64,000 bases of DNA from an uncultured Clostridia bacterium (GTDB lineage Bacteria > Bacillota > Clostridia > Christensenellales > Aristaeellaceae). The DNA is taken from positions 1-64,000 of the forward strand of contig CAKTYE010000001.1 in assembly GCA_934631985.1 (NCBI GenBank). Reading direction: 5' to 3'. The translations under genes and the position numbers were made by a program. Each line of letters starts with the position of its first letter. Within the stretch, counting starts at the first letter, position 1. The notes under the pieces are model-generated. The model had not been told where the DNA came from, did no database searches, and saw only the letters and a program-made list of their open reading frames with translations. This document shows, in pieces, positions 8,502-17,305 of the stretch.

Positions 8502-9845
8502 TTATTTTCCCGACACCGTCAGCTCGCCCACATCCAGCGAGGGCGCACCCACGCCGCTGCCGGGGAAGACCAGGTCGCTGCCCACCGCGCGGATGTTCTT
8601 CAGTAGCTCATAGAAATTCCCGGCAATGGTGATCTGCTCCACGGGGCGCACACGTTTGCCGCCCTCCAGCAGATAGCCCTTGCTCAGCAGGGAGAAGTCG
8701 CCGCTGGTGACGTTCGCACCCGCATGCAGGCCGTCCAGCTGCGTGATGACCAGACCATCGCCCAGCTCGCTTTCCAGCGCAGCCAGGTTCTTGTCTCCGG
8801 GCTGGAAGAAGAAGTTGCTGGGCGCGACCGTCACAGGCGCGGACAGGCCGGGACGCACCGCATTGCCGGTGGAGGTCACACCCTGCTTCTTTGCCGTCTT
8901 GCGGTTGTGCAGCAGCGTCTTCAGCACGCCGTTTTCTACCACGGCCTTGGTGTAGGTGGCAACGCCCTCGCCGTCAAAGGGCGTGGAGGCAAAGCCGCCC
9001 TCCCGCAGCGGATCGTCCATCAGCGTCACGCAGTCTGCTGTGATCTTCTCGCCCTCGCGGCCCTTCAGCAGGGACATCCCCTGCTGTGCATTCTCCGCAG
9101 AGAAAATGCCGCAGAACGTCCGCAGTAAGCTCTGGGCTGCGTCGTGCCGCAGAATGATGCGATAGGTTCCCGCAGGCACAGGCGCACCGTGCAGGCTGAC
9201 AGCCGCCTCATGCGCGGCCTCCTCGCCGATGGCCTTCACATCCAGTGCTGCGAAATTCCGTCCGCTGCGCAGGGCAAAGGAGGTGGCAGCGCTGTCGCCT
9301 TCCTTGGCGATGGCGCCGACATAGGAAATATAAGCGTTCTCCTTGTGATGCAGGTTCATGCCATAGCTGTTGCGCAGATAGCGCTCATCCGCCATGGTGG
9401 TGAGCGTCGCACCCTCGCACTGGGTCACAGTCTTTTCGCAGGACAGCGCCGCCTTTTCCAACGCCAGCGTCGCGTCCAGCTTGGCCTGAGCGGTGACCTC
9501 CTCCAGCGAGGGGTCATAGCTGTTGACCGTGGGATAGCTTGCATCCCCGGCATAAATTTCCTCGCTGACCTCATCCTCGCGCAGCAGCGCACCCTCCTGC
9601 ACGCCGGCGATCAGCTGATGGATGGCGTCCTCGTCAAACGCCTGGGTGGAGGCATAGCCCATCCGGCCCCGATAAATGCCGCGCAGGCCCATGCCCTGAT
9701 GGTCGCTGACCTCATAGCTGTCAATGCTGCCGTTCATCACCTCGGCGCTGAAGCTGCTGCCCGCGCTGTAGAAGACCTCGGCGGGATCGATGCCCTGCGC
9801 CTTGGCTTCTGCCAGCAGGCGATCCATAAATTGCTGCTTGTCCAT
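8502..9845 (-). CDS. pmbA: TldE/PmbA-family subunit of the TldD/TldE protease
   Basis: A 447-residue protein of the PmbA/TldE family, the partner subunit of TldD. In Escherichia coli the cytosolic heterodimer degrades unfolded or modified peptides (microcin B17 processing, CcdA turnover). TldE lacks its own zinc site but completes the active-site cavity. Family features are the N-terminal AEVFYSAGSSFSAEVMNG repeat-like strands and the C-terminal GVTSTGNAVRPGLSAPVTV and GDFSLLSKGYLLEGGK segments. It starts 3 nt after tldD ends, so the pair is translated from one message. Confidence 0.9.
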   Translation of the reverse strand: MDKQQFMDRLLAEAKAQGIDPAEVFYSAGSSFSAEVMNGSIDSYEVSDHQGMGLRGIYRGRMGYASTQAFDEDAIHQLIAGVQEGALLREDEVSEEIYAGDASYPTVNSYDPSLEEVTAQAKLDATLALEKAALSCEKTVTQCEGATLTTMADERYLRNSYGMNLHHKENAYISYVGAIAKEGDSAATSFALRSGRNFAALDVKAIGEEAAHEAAVSLHGAPVPAGTYRIILRHDAAQSLLRTFCGIFSAENAQQGMSLLKGREGEKITADCVTLMDDPLREGGFASTPFDGEGVATYTKAVVENGVLKTLLHNRKTAKKQGVTSTGNAVRPGLSAPVTVAPSNFFFQPGDKNLAALESELGDGLVITQLDGLHAGANVTSGDFSLLSKGYLLEGGKRVRPVEQITIAGNFYELLKNIRAVGSDLVFPGSGVGAPSLDVGELTVSGK

Positions 9846-9848
9846 CGC

Positions 9849-11243
9849 TTATTCCTCCTTCCGTCCGCCAACCGTCAGGGCGCTGATGCGGATCCTCGGC
9901 TGACCCACGTTGGTGGGAATGCTGCCGGAGGCGCTGCCGCACATGCCCTGTCCCATGGTCATATGCGGGCCTACCCGGTCGATCTTCTGCAGCACCTCGC
10001 TGCCGCGTCCGATCAGGGATGCGCCGCGCACGGGATGCGCGATCTTGCCATCCTTTACCAGATAGCCCTCCATGACGGAGAAGTTGAACTCGCCCGTGGC
10101 GGGGTTCACCGAGCCGCCGCCCATGCGCCGCGCATAAAGGCCATCGCCCATGGTGGCGATCATTTCTTCCTCGTCGTCATGACCTGCGGCGATATAGGTG
10201 TTGCGCATGCGGCTGGTGGGCGCCCAGGCGTAGCTCTGCCGACGGCTGCTGCCCGTGGGCGCCATGTGCATGCGGCGACCGCCCAGCTTGTCGATCATGT
10301 AATTCTTCAGGATGCCGTTTTCGATCAGCACCAGCTTGGTGGTCGGCGTACCCTCGTCGTCCACATGCAGGGAACCCCACTCGTTTTCGATGGTGCCGTC
10401 GTCCAAAGCGGTGACGCAGGGCGCAGCGATCTGCTGACCCAGCTTGTTGGAAAATTCGCTGATGCCATAGGCGACACTGGTGGCCTCCAGGCTGTGTCCG
10501 CAGGATTCATGAAACAGCACGCCGCCAAAGCCGCCGTCGATGACCACGGGCATATACCCGGCGGGGCAGGCGGGGGCATGGAGCATGGTGCGCGCCGTTT
10601 CCGCCGCAGTGCGTCCGGCCTTCTCCGGGTCCACACGCTGGTCGAACAACTCAAAGCCCATGGACGCGCCGGGGCCGTCAAAGCCAGTCTGATTTTCCGT
10701 GCCGTTGGAGGCAATGGCCTGTACGCCCAGGCGGGTATACACGCGGGTGTCCGCGACGGCTACGCCCTCGGTGTTGAAGATCCACACATTCTGCACACTG
10801 TCGGTGAAATAAGCCATCACCTGCGCGATCTCGGGGGAAACGCTGCGGGCGGCAGCGTCCGCGGCGCGGAGCTTCTCCGCCTTCAGCGCGGCCTTCACAT
10901 CCCCGGGCCACAGACGAATGGTCTCGGGACGCGCGGCGCTGCGCAGGCCCAGCGCGGGGATCACTGCCGGGGCGTTCGCCGCGTGGATGGCGGCAGCCGC
11001 CGTATCCGCGCACTTCAGCAGCCCTTCCCGGCTGGTGTCGTTGGTGTGAACGTAAATAGCGCGGGTGCCGTCAAACACGCGCACGCCCGCGCCGTGAAGC
11101 CGCCCGGTGGAAACTGCGTCAATTTTGCTGCTGCGCATTTGCAGCCGGTGATCCACCCGATCCTCCAGAAAAATCTCCGCAAAGTCGCCGCCCGTCGCAA
11201 CAGCGTGGGCCAGCACCTCGCGGGCCAATGCTTCCTGAATCAT
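9849..11243 (-). CDS. tldD: Metalloprotease TldD
   Basis: A 464-residue TldD. The zinc-binding HExxxH motif is present as HESCGH within GVLFHESCGHSLEATSVAYG (about residues 233-252). The C-terminal segment FNFSVMEGYLVKDGKIAHPVRGASLIGRG is typical of the family. It forms the catalytic half of the cytosolic TldD/TldE peptidase. The natural substrate here is unknown; no bacteriocin precursor or toxin-antitoxin pair was recognised nearby. GGAGAAAGAAGG precedes the ATG, and pmbA follows directly. Confidence 0.92.
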   Translation of the reverse strand: MIQEALAREVLAHAVATGGDFAEIFLEDRVDHRLQMRSSKIDAVSTGRLHGAGVRVFDGTRAIYVHTNDTSREGLLKCADTAAAAIHAANAPAVIPALGLRSAARPETIRLWPGDVKAALKAEKLRAADAAARSVSPEIAQVMAYFTDSVQNVWIFNTEGVAVADTRVYTRLGVQAIASNGTENQTGFDGPGASMGFELFDQRVDPEKAGRTAAETARTMLHAPACPAGYMPVVIDGGFGGVLFHESCGHSLEATSVAYGISEFSNKLGQQIAAPCVTALDDGTIENEWGSLHVDDEGTPTTKLVLIENGILKNYMIDKLGGRRMHMAPTGSSRRQSYAWAPTSRMRNTYIAAGHDDEEEMIATMGDGLYARRMGGGSVNPATGEFNFSVMEGYLVKDGKIAHPVRGASLIGRGSEVLQKIDRVGPHMTMGQGMCGSASGSIPTNVGQPRIRISALTVGGRKEE

Positions 11244-11303
11244 GGACTGCCTTCTTTCTCCTCCGCATGGCTGCGGAAGCTCAACTGTCGGTTTGTCTTC
11301 TCT

Positions 11304-11332
11304 ATTATGGCACAGCTTGCAGGAAAAGGCAA
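11304..11332 (-). promoter_or_regulatory. Promoter for tldD-pmbA
   Basis: On the minus strand TTGCCT, a 17-bp spacer and CATAAT lie about 60 bp before the tldD start. Confidence 0.55.
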
Positions 11333-11354
11333 GGGACGCGCTTCCATTGCGTCC

Positions 11355-11711
11355 TCAGCCCTTCTGCTCCGCCGCGAGCCATTGCTCCCACACCTCGGGG
11401 CAATAGCCCACCGTCACCCGGTTTCCGCTGCGCACAATGGGACTGCGCAGCAGCCACGGCGTTTCCACAATCGCGTCCAGCAGCATGCCGTCCTGATTGT
11501 AGTAGCAGGCGGGATGCTCCTTGACCTTCTTGTCTTCCCGGTCGATCAGGTTCTGCGCACCGAGGGCCCGGGCAAAGGTCTCCACCTCCCGGCGGCCCAG
11601 CTTGTGCTTTTTCATGTCCATCAGCTGCACGGAAATGCGCCGCTCCTTGAAAAAGCGCTCCGCCTTCTGCTGATCGAAATTCTTCTTCACCGCGTAGATC
11701 TGAATACTCAT
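11355..11711 (-). CDS. ArsC/Spx-family thioredoxin-fold protein lacking the N-terminal cysteine
   Basis: A 118-residue member of the ArsC/Spx/MgsR family. It has the family's KA-x-x-F helix (KAERFFKERRISVQLMDMKKHKL), a central helix and the C-terminal IVRSGNRVTVGYCPEVW, where family members usually have a cis-proline and an arginine. The usual active-site cysteine after the first strand is missing: the segment reads YAVKKNFDQQKA. Arsenate reduction is therefore unlikely. A regulatory or structural role is inferred. The start at 11711 follows AGGAGGAAAGC. It overlaps the end of the loader gene by 4 nt, so translation is probably coupled. Confidence 0.8.
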   Translation of the reverse strand: MSIQIYAVKKNFDQQKAERFFKERRISVQLMDMKKHKLGRREVETFARALGAQNLIDREDKKVKEHPACYYNQDGMLLDAIVETPWLLRSPIVRSGNRVTVGYCPEVWEQWLAAEQKG

Positions 11712-12679
11712 GCTTTCCTCCTGCGAATGTCGTCGCCCAGGAATTGCAGGGGCGTACATTGACGGGGATCCATCAGCCGGGACACAATGCGCTCGGTGTA
11801 GCGGGCCTGCAATTCCCCAGGGGTCAGGTTGGTGCTGATGACCGTACCGCGTCCTGCCGTCTGCCGCTCATTAATGAGGTTGAACAGCTGCACAATGGTG
11901 ATGTTCTCCATCAGCGGCTCGCTGCCCAGATCGTCCAGCATCAGCACGTCCGTCTCCATCAGTGTATCCAGTTCGCCCGTGCCGCCCGAAAAATATGCCT
12001 TGCGGGCAATGTCCAGAAAGCGGTAGGCGCTGATCATCAGCACGTTCAGCCCACGGTCCAGCAGACACTTCGCCATGGCGTGCATCAGAAAGGTCTTGCC
12101 CAGGCCGCTTTGACCCATCAGCAGCAGGTCGGGCGTTGCCGAGGCGGGGTATTTGTCCGCATAGTCCTTGCATACATCCCGCAGCATCGCCATGCACTGC
12201 CGCTGACTGATGGGCTGATGGGGCAGCGGTGCGTCCGAGAAAAGCGTCTCGTCATAGTTTTCAAAGGACTGCTCGCCCTTTTCGGAAAGCCCTACCCGGC
12301 GGTACAGCCGCGCATAATAGCGGCTTTTCATGCAGTCGCACATTTCCCGCACGGTGTCGCCCACATAGCCCGTATCCTTACAGCGCTTGCAGCGATACAC
12401 CGGGTCCAGATAATCCGGCGCGAAGCCCTTTTCCTGCAAAAGCCGCGCGATCTGCTGGGTCAGCACGTCCATCTGCTGGGGCAGATTCTCCGCCGTGGAC
12501 TGCCCCGCCAGCACGCTGCGCACCCCGCTGAAGATCAGCCGCTGCCGCTCCTCCAGCAGCGCGGCGATCTCCGGACAGGCCGCAGAGACCTCCCGGCGGC
12601 GGCGTTCCTCCTCCATCGCGTCCGCCGCGCGAAGCTGCTCATATTCCGTCATCAGCTCCCGCAAAATCGCGTTACGCAT
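11708..12679 (-). CDS. DnaC/DnaI-like helicase loader ATPase
   Basis: A 323-residue AAA+ protein. The N-terminal 120 residues carry a zinc-binding cluster (YRCKRCKDTGYVGD with a later CDC), as in DnaI-type loaders. The ATPase core has Walker A GQSGLGKT (about 195-202), Walker B VLMLDDLG and sensor 1 VISTNLTP. Such proteins load the replicative helicase DnaB/DnaC during initiation and restart. It overlaps the DnaD gene upstream by 8 nt, which supports a joint primosome role. The ATPase part also resembles IstB, but no transposase is adjacent and the zinc cluster favours the loader. Confidence 0.88.
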   Translation of the reverse strand: MRNAILRELMTEYEQLRAADAMEEERRRREVSAACPEIAALLEERQRLIFSGVRSVLAGQSTAENLPQQMDVLTQQIARLLQEKGFAPDYLDPVYRCKRCKDTGYVGDTVREMCDCMKSRYYARLYRRVGLSEKGEQSFENYDETLFSDAPLPHQPISQRQCMAMLRDVCKDYADKYPASATPDLLLMGQSGLGKTFLMHAMAKCLLDRGLNVLMISAYRFLDIARKAYFSGGTGELDTLMETDVLMLDDLGSEPLMENITIVQLFNLINERQTAGRGTVISTNLTPGELQARYTERIVSRLMDPRQCTPLQFLGDDIRRRKA

Positions 12680-14189
12680 CGCCCTTCATCTCCTTGATCC
12701 GCTGCTGCATCCAGGCAGGCAGCTCGCCCGTGTCCTCATAGGCTCGCTGGGTATACTGCTGCTCCCGCACCACCTTGCCGGGCTTGCGCGGCGCGGCACC
12801 TTGAGGTACAGTCGTCTGCGCGGCAGCGTTTTTCTCTGCGAAGGCTGCACGGGCCGCCTCCACCTGATCGGGGGTCGTGACGCCCTGCGCGTGATACGCT
12901 CCCAGCAGCTTATCCAGATAGGGCATGGGCTTCTCTGCCTCCCGGGCATAGGCCGCGCAGAAAAGGATCATTTCCTCGTTGTAGCCCCATTCCTCCTGCC
13001 AGCGGGTCAGCAGCGCCCGGTCGCCCGCCGAGGGCCGCACGTTGCGTCCCCACAGGTCATACAGCGCGCCCAGGAAGCTGTTCTGCTTCTCCACCTGATC
13101 CAGGCTGGTCTGCACCTGCGCCGAGGTCTGGAAGCCCTTTTTCTGCCACACCTTCAGCGTGGTCAGCACATCGGCAAGGTCGCCGCCCACCTTGGCGCAG
13201 GCGCGTCCTGCCATCAGGATGATGTCGTCGGGATACAGCTCCCGCATCTGCCGATAGGTGTCCAGCGTTCCCTCATTGATGGTCACGCCCTGAAGGTTCA
13301 TCACCCGCAGCAGCGCCTTCAGCGGGGCATACTGCTCCCGCTCGCCCTGCCGCAGCTTTTCCACCTGTGTCGCCGAGGTCATGGCCCCGCCGGCCCGCTC
13401 CCGCATGCCCTTCAAAATGCCGTCCAGATATTTCATGGTCGGCTCGCCGTTGACCGTCTCCGCGCAGGCCGCTTCAATAGCATCTGGCGTGTAGCCCCAT
13501 TCCTTCACCCACTTGGTGTACAGCGCCCGCTCGTCCTCGCTGGGGGTGCGCCGGCGGCCCAGGCGGCGAAGCACGCGCTTCAGGCCCTCCTCCAGTCGCT
13601 TATCCCGGCTGAGCAGCTCCTCAGCCTCCTCAATGGTCTGCACATGGGCCTCTGCCAGCTCCACCGCCTTTTTCTGGGCCGTGGCAAAGTTGAAGTGCTT
13701 GCCATGGTTGGCGATCATGTAGTTGATGAGCATCAGGACGACCTCCTGCGGCAGTCCCAGATCCTCCACCCACTCATAGGCCAGCGTGGTTTCGCCGCCG
13801 TGCAGCCTGCGATCCTCGCCAAAGGCGGCATACAGGCTTTCCGCGAAGTCCTCATAGGCCAGGTCGCGCGGCGCTGCCTCCCGGGTAAGAAACTGCTGAT
13901 ACACGTTCACATACTGATACTGCGGGGGATTATCGCTGACCCGGCGCACCAGTCCACGGCGCTCCCAGTGTCGATACGCCGCCAGCACGTCCTCCATGGA
14001 AATGTTCAGGTCGTGGCTGACCTGCTCCAGCGTCATGTCCCCGGTGGGATGATAGCATTGCATCAGCCCATACAGATAGACCTTGACAAATTCGCCCCGC
14101 GCCGTCGGCATATATTCCAGAATGAACTGGTTCGTCACCGGCGTCGCGTCAAACATGGCATATTGCCCGTCAAACCCAAACAGGGGCAA
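12672..14189 (-). CDS. DnaD domain protein (primosome component) with two C-terminal repeats
   Basis: A 505-residue replication-initiation protein. Residues 1-110 form a winged-helix N-terminal domain (VTNQFILEYMPTARGEFVKV; MTLEQVSHDLNISMEDVL). Two copies of the DnaD/DnaB C-terminal domain follow, each with W-x-x-E-W-G-Y and P-x-x-Y-L-D-x-[IL]-L: KEWGYTPDAIEAAC then MKYLDGIL near 300, and EEWGYNEEMILFCA then MPYLDKLL near 440. These domains bind DNA and the helicase loader in Bacillus. The adjacent loader gene overlaps its end. It resembles the DnaD/DnaB family as a whole rather than one Bacillus orthologue. Confidence 0.87.
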   Translation of the reverse strand: MPLFGFDGQYAMFDATPVTNQFILEYMPTARGEFVKVYLYGLMQCYHPTGDMTLEQVSHDLNISMEDVLAAYRHWERRGLVRRVSDNPPQYQYVNVYQQFLTREAAPRDLAYEDFAESLYAAFGEDRRLHGGETTLAYEWVEDLGLPQEVVLMLINYMIANHGKHFNFATAQKKAVELAEAHVQTIEEAEELLSRDKRLEEGLKRVLRRLGRRRTPSEDERALYTKWVKEWGYTPDAIEAACAETVNGEPTMKYLDGILKGMRERAGGAMTSATQVEKLRQGEREQYAPLKALLRVMNLQGVTINEGTLDTYRQMRELYPDDIILMAGRACAKVGGDLADVLTTLKVWQKKGFQTSAQVQTSLDQVEKQNSFLGALYDLWGRNVRPSAGDRALLTRWQEEWGYNEEMILFCAAYAREAEKPMPYLDKLLGAYHAQGVTTPDQVEAARAAFAEKNAAAQTTVPQGAAPRKPGKVVREQQYTQRAYEDTGELPAWMQQRIKEMKGDA

Positions 14190-14259
14190 GAAATCACATC
14201 CTTTGGTATAAACGGTGAAAGGGGGAAGAAGAAGGTTTGTTTCGATGAAGGGATTCAGT

Positions 14260-14340
14260 GCCGCAGCGGGGGAGTATATCCTCCTGCCGCCCTCGGGGCG
14301 GCTGTCCTCCCTCTGCGGAGGGAGGCTTTTGGCGGAGTAT
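14260..14340. repeat. Composite GC-rich intergenic repeat
   Basis: Two adjacent perfect hairpins, GCCGCCC-TCG-GGGCGGC (14286-14302) and CCTCCCTC-TGCG-GAGGGAGG (14306-14325), lie between direct repeats of GGAGTAT (14271-14277 and 14334-14340). It looks like a short dispersed non-coding element, different from the six-copy family. It lies between the starts of the DnaD gene and the end of the TPR-like gene. Confidence 0.55.
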
Positions 14341-14347
14341 CCCTATG

Positions 14348-14396
14348 TTATGTGCTGCCAAGTCACTCCCTTTGGGAAATGCTTGGCAGCACATAA
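14348..14396. repeat. Perfect 15-bp inverted repeat
   Basis: TTATGTGCTGCCAAG (14348-14362) and its exact reverse complement (14382-14396) flank a 19-bp spacer. It lies 11 bp after the stop of the minus-strand TPR-like gene. There is no T run, so factor-independent termination is doubtful; mRNA 3'-end protection or a mobile-element terminus are alternatives. Confidence 0.7.
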
Positions 14397-14406
14397 TCTA
14401 TTTTCT

Positions 14407-17277
14407 TTACTCTCCCGACACCGTGTAATTTTCATCCGCGGCAGGCTCGTCGGCTGCGGCTTCTTCTGTTACGCGGGTCATGTTGTAGCTCAGCACCGCA
14501 CTGCCGCGCAGGTCGCGCAGGGTCAGGCTGTTGCCCTTCAGGGAGCTGACCTTGTGGGTGTAGGTAAGCGCATCGGGCGTAGTGCCGGTCATCATGGTGT
14601 AGTTGTTCACCGTGAAATACAGCTTTTCGCCGTTCAGGTCGCAGGTGCCGTCTTCATAGAACGCGAAGGTCACGCCCGCGCTGTTGCGCCAGGTCCCCAG
14701 GATCTGGTAGCAGTTCCGCGCAAGACGGCTGTCCACATCCTTGTAGCCGGGGATGGCCCGGTAATATGGCAGGGCGGCATAGGTCTGCCCTTCGCCTGCC
14801 AGACGGGTTCCCTCCAAATAGTTGGCTTCCTTGTACATGTCTCCAAGGCCGCTGTACTGCGCAGGCAGCTCTGTCAAATCCATGTTGCCCAGCAGCGTGA
14901 CCACCAGCGCGTACTCGCCATCGCTCATGGCCTGCTGCGCCGTCTCCGCCGGGGTCTTGTAATAAGCGTCATAGGCTGCGCTGCTCTTGTCCGCTGCGTC
15001 CTCATAATCCACGGCAAGGGCGTACATCCGGGCAGCCAGCAGGGTCTGCTTGCTGTCCTCTGCGCTGACGGCCAGGGCATAATACAGCCGCTTCATTTGC
15101 GTGCTGGCGTCGCCGTATTCCCCCAGGCTGGCGAACATTTCCGCCGCCTCCTGGGTTTTGCCTGCTGCTGCCAGGGCAAGTGCGTCCTCATACTGGCACT
15201 GGCGTACCCGGTCCGCTGCGTCGCTGTAATCGCCCAGAGAGCTGAACAGCGTCAGGGCGCGATCCTGCTCGCCTGCCGCTAAGGCAGCCTCTGCCTGACC
15301 GTAGACTGCCGCCTTGTGCCGGGTCTCACTGTCAGCATAATTGCCCAGCGCGGCATACAGCGCCTCCGCGCCGTCCCAATCCTTTGCGCTGAGCAGCTCG
15401 CCTGCCTTCAGGTATTGGTTCTTTTGCAGCTCCGTACTGCTCTTTTTATAGCTGCCCAGCGCGCTGAACAGTGCGATGGCCTCGTCATACTTGCCTTCCG
15501 CGCTGAGGGCCTGTGCTTCGCCGTACTGCGCCGCCTTCAGCTGATCGCCGCTGTCCTTGTAGGTTGTGATCTGGCTGAACAGCTCCACGGCCTCGGCATA
15601 GCTGCCGCGGTTCAGGGCGTTCACCGCAGGCTGGTAGATGCACTCCATCTTTAGGTCGAAGACATCCTCATAGTCCTCGGGCAGGCTGTTGAGCAGCGTC
15701 AGCGCGCGGGTGTATTCCTGATCCTTCACCGCCGTTTTCGCCAGCTGATAGGTGCAGGCGGTGTACAGGTCGCTGCTGTCCTCATAGCCGGGGATCTTCG
15801 CGAAAAGCTCCGCTGCGGTGGCATAATCGCCTGCATCCATGGCGGCCTTTGCCGGGGCATAGATGCAGACGGTGGCGCGAGTCTCCGCATCGCTGTAGCT
15901 GCCTGCCGCCAGATATTCCTCACCGGCCTCGGCATAGCTGCCAGCCTGTTCAAGGGCCTGTCCCTTACCATAGTGCGCCTGGATCAGCAGCGCTGCGGCG
16001 TCCTGCTGATCCGCCGCCTGTGTCAGCAGCGTCAGGGCCTCGTCCCAGTCCTCCCGGGCCAGCGCGGCCTTGCCCTGCTCATAAATCGCCAGCTTTGCCT
16101 TGTCCGCTGCGTCCTCATAATCGCCCAGCGCTTCAAAGGCCGTCTGTGCGGCAGCATAGTCGCCTGCCTTCAGCAAAGCGTCTGCATCCAGATAGGCACA
16201 GGCCTGAAGCTGCACGTCACAGTCCTTATAAGCCCCCAGCGCAGTAAACAGCTTCGCCGCTTCTGTACTGTCACCAGCCTTCAGCAGCAGTACCGCCCGC
16301 TGATAGTCGGCCTCCTGCGCCTGGGCAGCGCTGTCCTGATAATCGCCCAGCGCCCGGAAGGCCTCCGCCGCGTCCTTCAGGCTGACCTCCGTGCCGTCCG
16401 CCAGCTGCGCCTTTGCCGTCTCATAGCGGCAGCGCAGGATGTAGTCCTCAGCATCGGCATAGCTGCCCATGCTGGCGAAGGCCGTCTGTGCCTTGTCATA
16501 CGCGCCCTGCTCAAAGGCCGACACCGCATTGCGATAGCGCAGGTACGGCAGGCCGTGGAACACCACGCCATAGGCCGCAGCCGCCGCCACAACGCATACT
16601 ACCACGATGCGCGTTGTTTTACGGCGCTTCTTCTGCTGACGCTCGTGCTGCTGCTCCCGCTCCAATTGCAGGCGAGACGCATCCTCCCGGGCGGCCTTGG
16701 CCTTCAGGGAAAGCTGCTGATCCCGCTGGGCGGCGACTTTCTCAATGGCTTCTTTATTATACTGCGCAAAGACCTGCTCCCGGCTGCGCTGGCAGCGGAC
16801 GCAGGTGTGCATGTAATTGGGATTAGGCCGTCCGCAGACGCAGACCCACACGCCCTCCTGCTCCTCGGGGAAGCCCACCGCGTTGCTGCCTGCCACAAAG
16901 CGGAGATGCTCCAGGCTGCGCCCGTTCGGCAGCGCGTTGGAGGTGTACTCGGTCAGCGGCCCCTTGCCCCGCCGCCACACGTCGTTATCATCAAACCATA
17001 CCTTTTCGATGATGACCTCAAAGGCGGCAGGCTTTGCGTCCTCCTCCAGCGGCACCGCCATGGTGAAGGGGCTGCGGGTGCGGCCCTCCAAATCATGGGC
17101 GCGATAGATCGTCCGTCCTGTTTCCTTGCCCTCCGCGTCCAGCAGCAGCAGCGTCACCTCACAGGAGATGACGAGCTTGTCCGACAGATTGAACAAGATC
17201 AGCTCACAGGCCGGGTAGTCCTCCCGCGGCAGACTGCCGCGCCAAAGCTCCACCGGGCATGTCAGATCCATTCTCAT
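14407..17277 (-). CDS. Membrane protein with zinc ribbon and long TPR-like repeat array
   Basis: A 956-residue protein with four parts. An N-terminal beta-rich domain covers about residues 1-120. A zinc ribbon follows (WVCVCGRPNPNYMHTCVRCQ, about 143-162). A charged coiled segment then leads to one transmembrane helix (about 220-240). The rest is some 16-18 degenerate 36-residue helical repeats with the pattern A-x-x-x-F-x-x-L-G-x-Y-x-D-[AS], alternating with A-x-x-L-x-x-G-[DS]-[YW]-x-x-A. The C-terminal about 90 residues are a small beta domain (YQILGTWRNSAGVTFAFYEDG). Start 17277 is chosen because AAGGAG lies 8 nt upstream. The repeats are presumably extracytoplasmic. The function is unknown; a scaffold for envelope proteins is inferred. 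It is co-transcribed with the secreted protein upstream (28-nt gap). Confidence 0.75.
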   Translation of the reverse strand: MRMDLTCPVELWRGSLPREDYPACELILFNLSDKLVISCEVTLLLLDAEGKETGRTIYRAHDLEGRTRSPFTMAVPLEEDAKPAAFEVIIEKVWFDDNDVWRRGKGPLTEYTSNALPNGRSLEHLRFVAGSNAVGFPEEQEGVWVCVCGRPNPNYMHTCVRCQRSREQVFAQYNKEAIEKVAAQRDQQLSLKAKAAREDASRLQLEREQQHERQQKKRRKTTRIVVVCVVAAAAAYGVVFHGLPYLRYRNAVSAFEQGAYDKAQTAFASMGSYADAEDYILRCRYETAKAQLADGTEVSLKDAAEAFRALGDYQDSAAQAQEADYQRAVLLLKAGDSTEAAKLFTALGAYKDCDVQLQACAYLDADALLKAGDYAAAQTAFEALGDYEDAADKAKLAIYEQGKAALAREDWDEALTLLTQAADQQDAAALLIQAHYGKGQALEQAGSYAEAGEEYLAAGSYSDAETRATVCIYAPAKAAMDAGDYATAAELFAKIPGYEDSSDLYTACTYQLAKTAVKDQEYTRALTLLNSLPEDYEDVFDLKMECIYQPAVNALNRGSYAEAVELFSQITTYKDSGDQLKAAQYGEAQALSAEGKYDEAIALFSALGSYKKSSTELQKNQYLKAGELLSAKDWDGAEALYAALGNYADSETRHKAAVYGQAEAALAAGEQDRALTLFSSLGDYSDAADRVRQCQYEDALALAAAGKTQEAAEMFASLGEYGDASTQMKRLYYALAVSAEDSKQTLLAARMYALAVDYEDAADKSSAAYDAYYKTPAETAQQAMSDGEYALVVTLLGNMDLTELPAQYSGLGDMYKEANYLEGTRLAGEGQTYAALPYYRAIPGYKDVDSRLARNCYQILGTWRNSAGVTFAFYEDGTCDLNGEKLYFTVNNYTMMTGTTPDALTYTHKVSSLKGNSLTLRDLRGSAVLSYNMTRVTEEAAADEPAADENYTVSGE

Positions 17278-17305
17278 TGGCTGCGCTCCTTTTCCATGCG
17301 ATGCG

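Noticed and set aside
9144..11762. An 872-codon plus-strand frame opposite tldD/pmbA
   Set aside because: The minus-strand frames encode intact TldD (HESCGH) and PmbA; the plus frame has no recognisable domain or ribosome site.
11708..12679. IstB transposition helper
   Set aside because: The AAA+ core resembles IstB, but there is no IstA transposase or inverted terminal repeats, and the N-terminal zinc cluster with adjacent DnaD fits a helicase loader.
12495..14396. A 633-codon plus-strand frame opposite the DnaD gene
   Set aside because: It is a shadow frame; the minus strand has overlapping, domain-bearing primosome genes.
14407..17000. CRISPR array or tandem DNA repeats
   Set aside because: The periodicity is at the protein level (36-residue helical repeats) with diverged DNA; there are no constant repeats with unique spacers.
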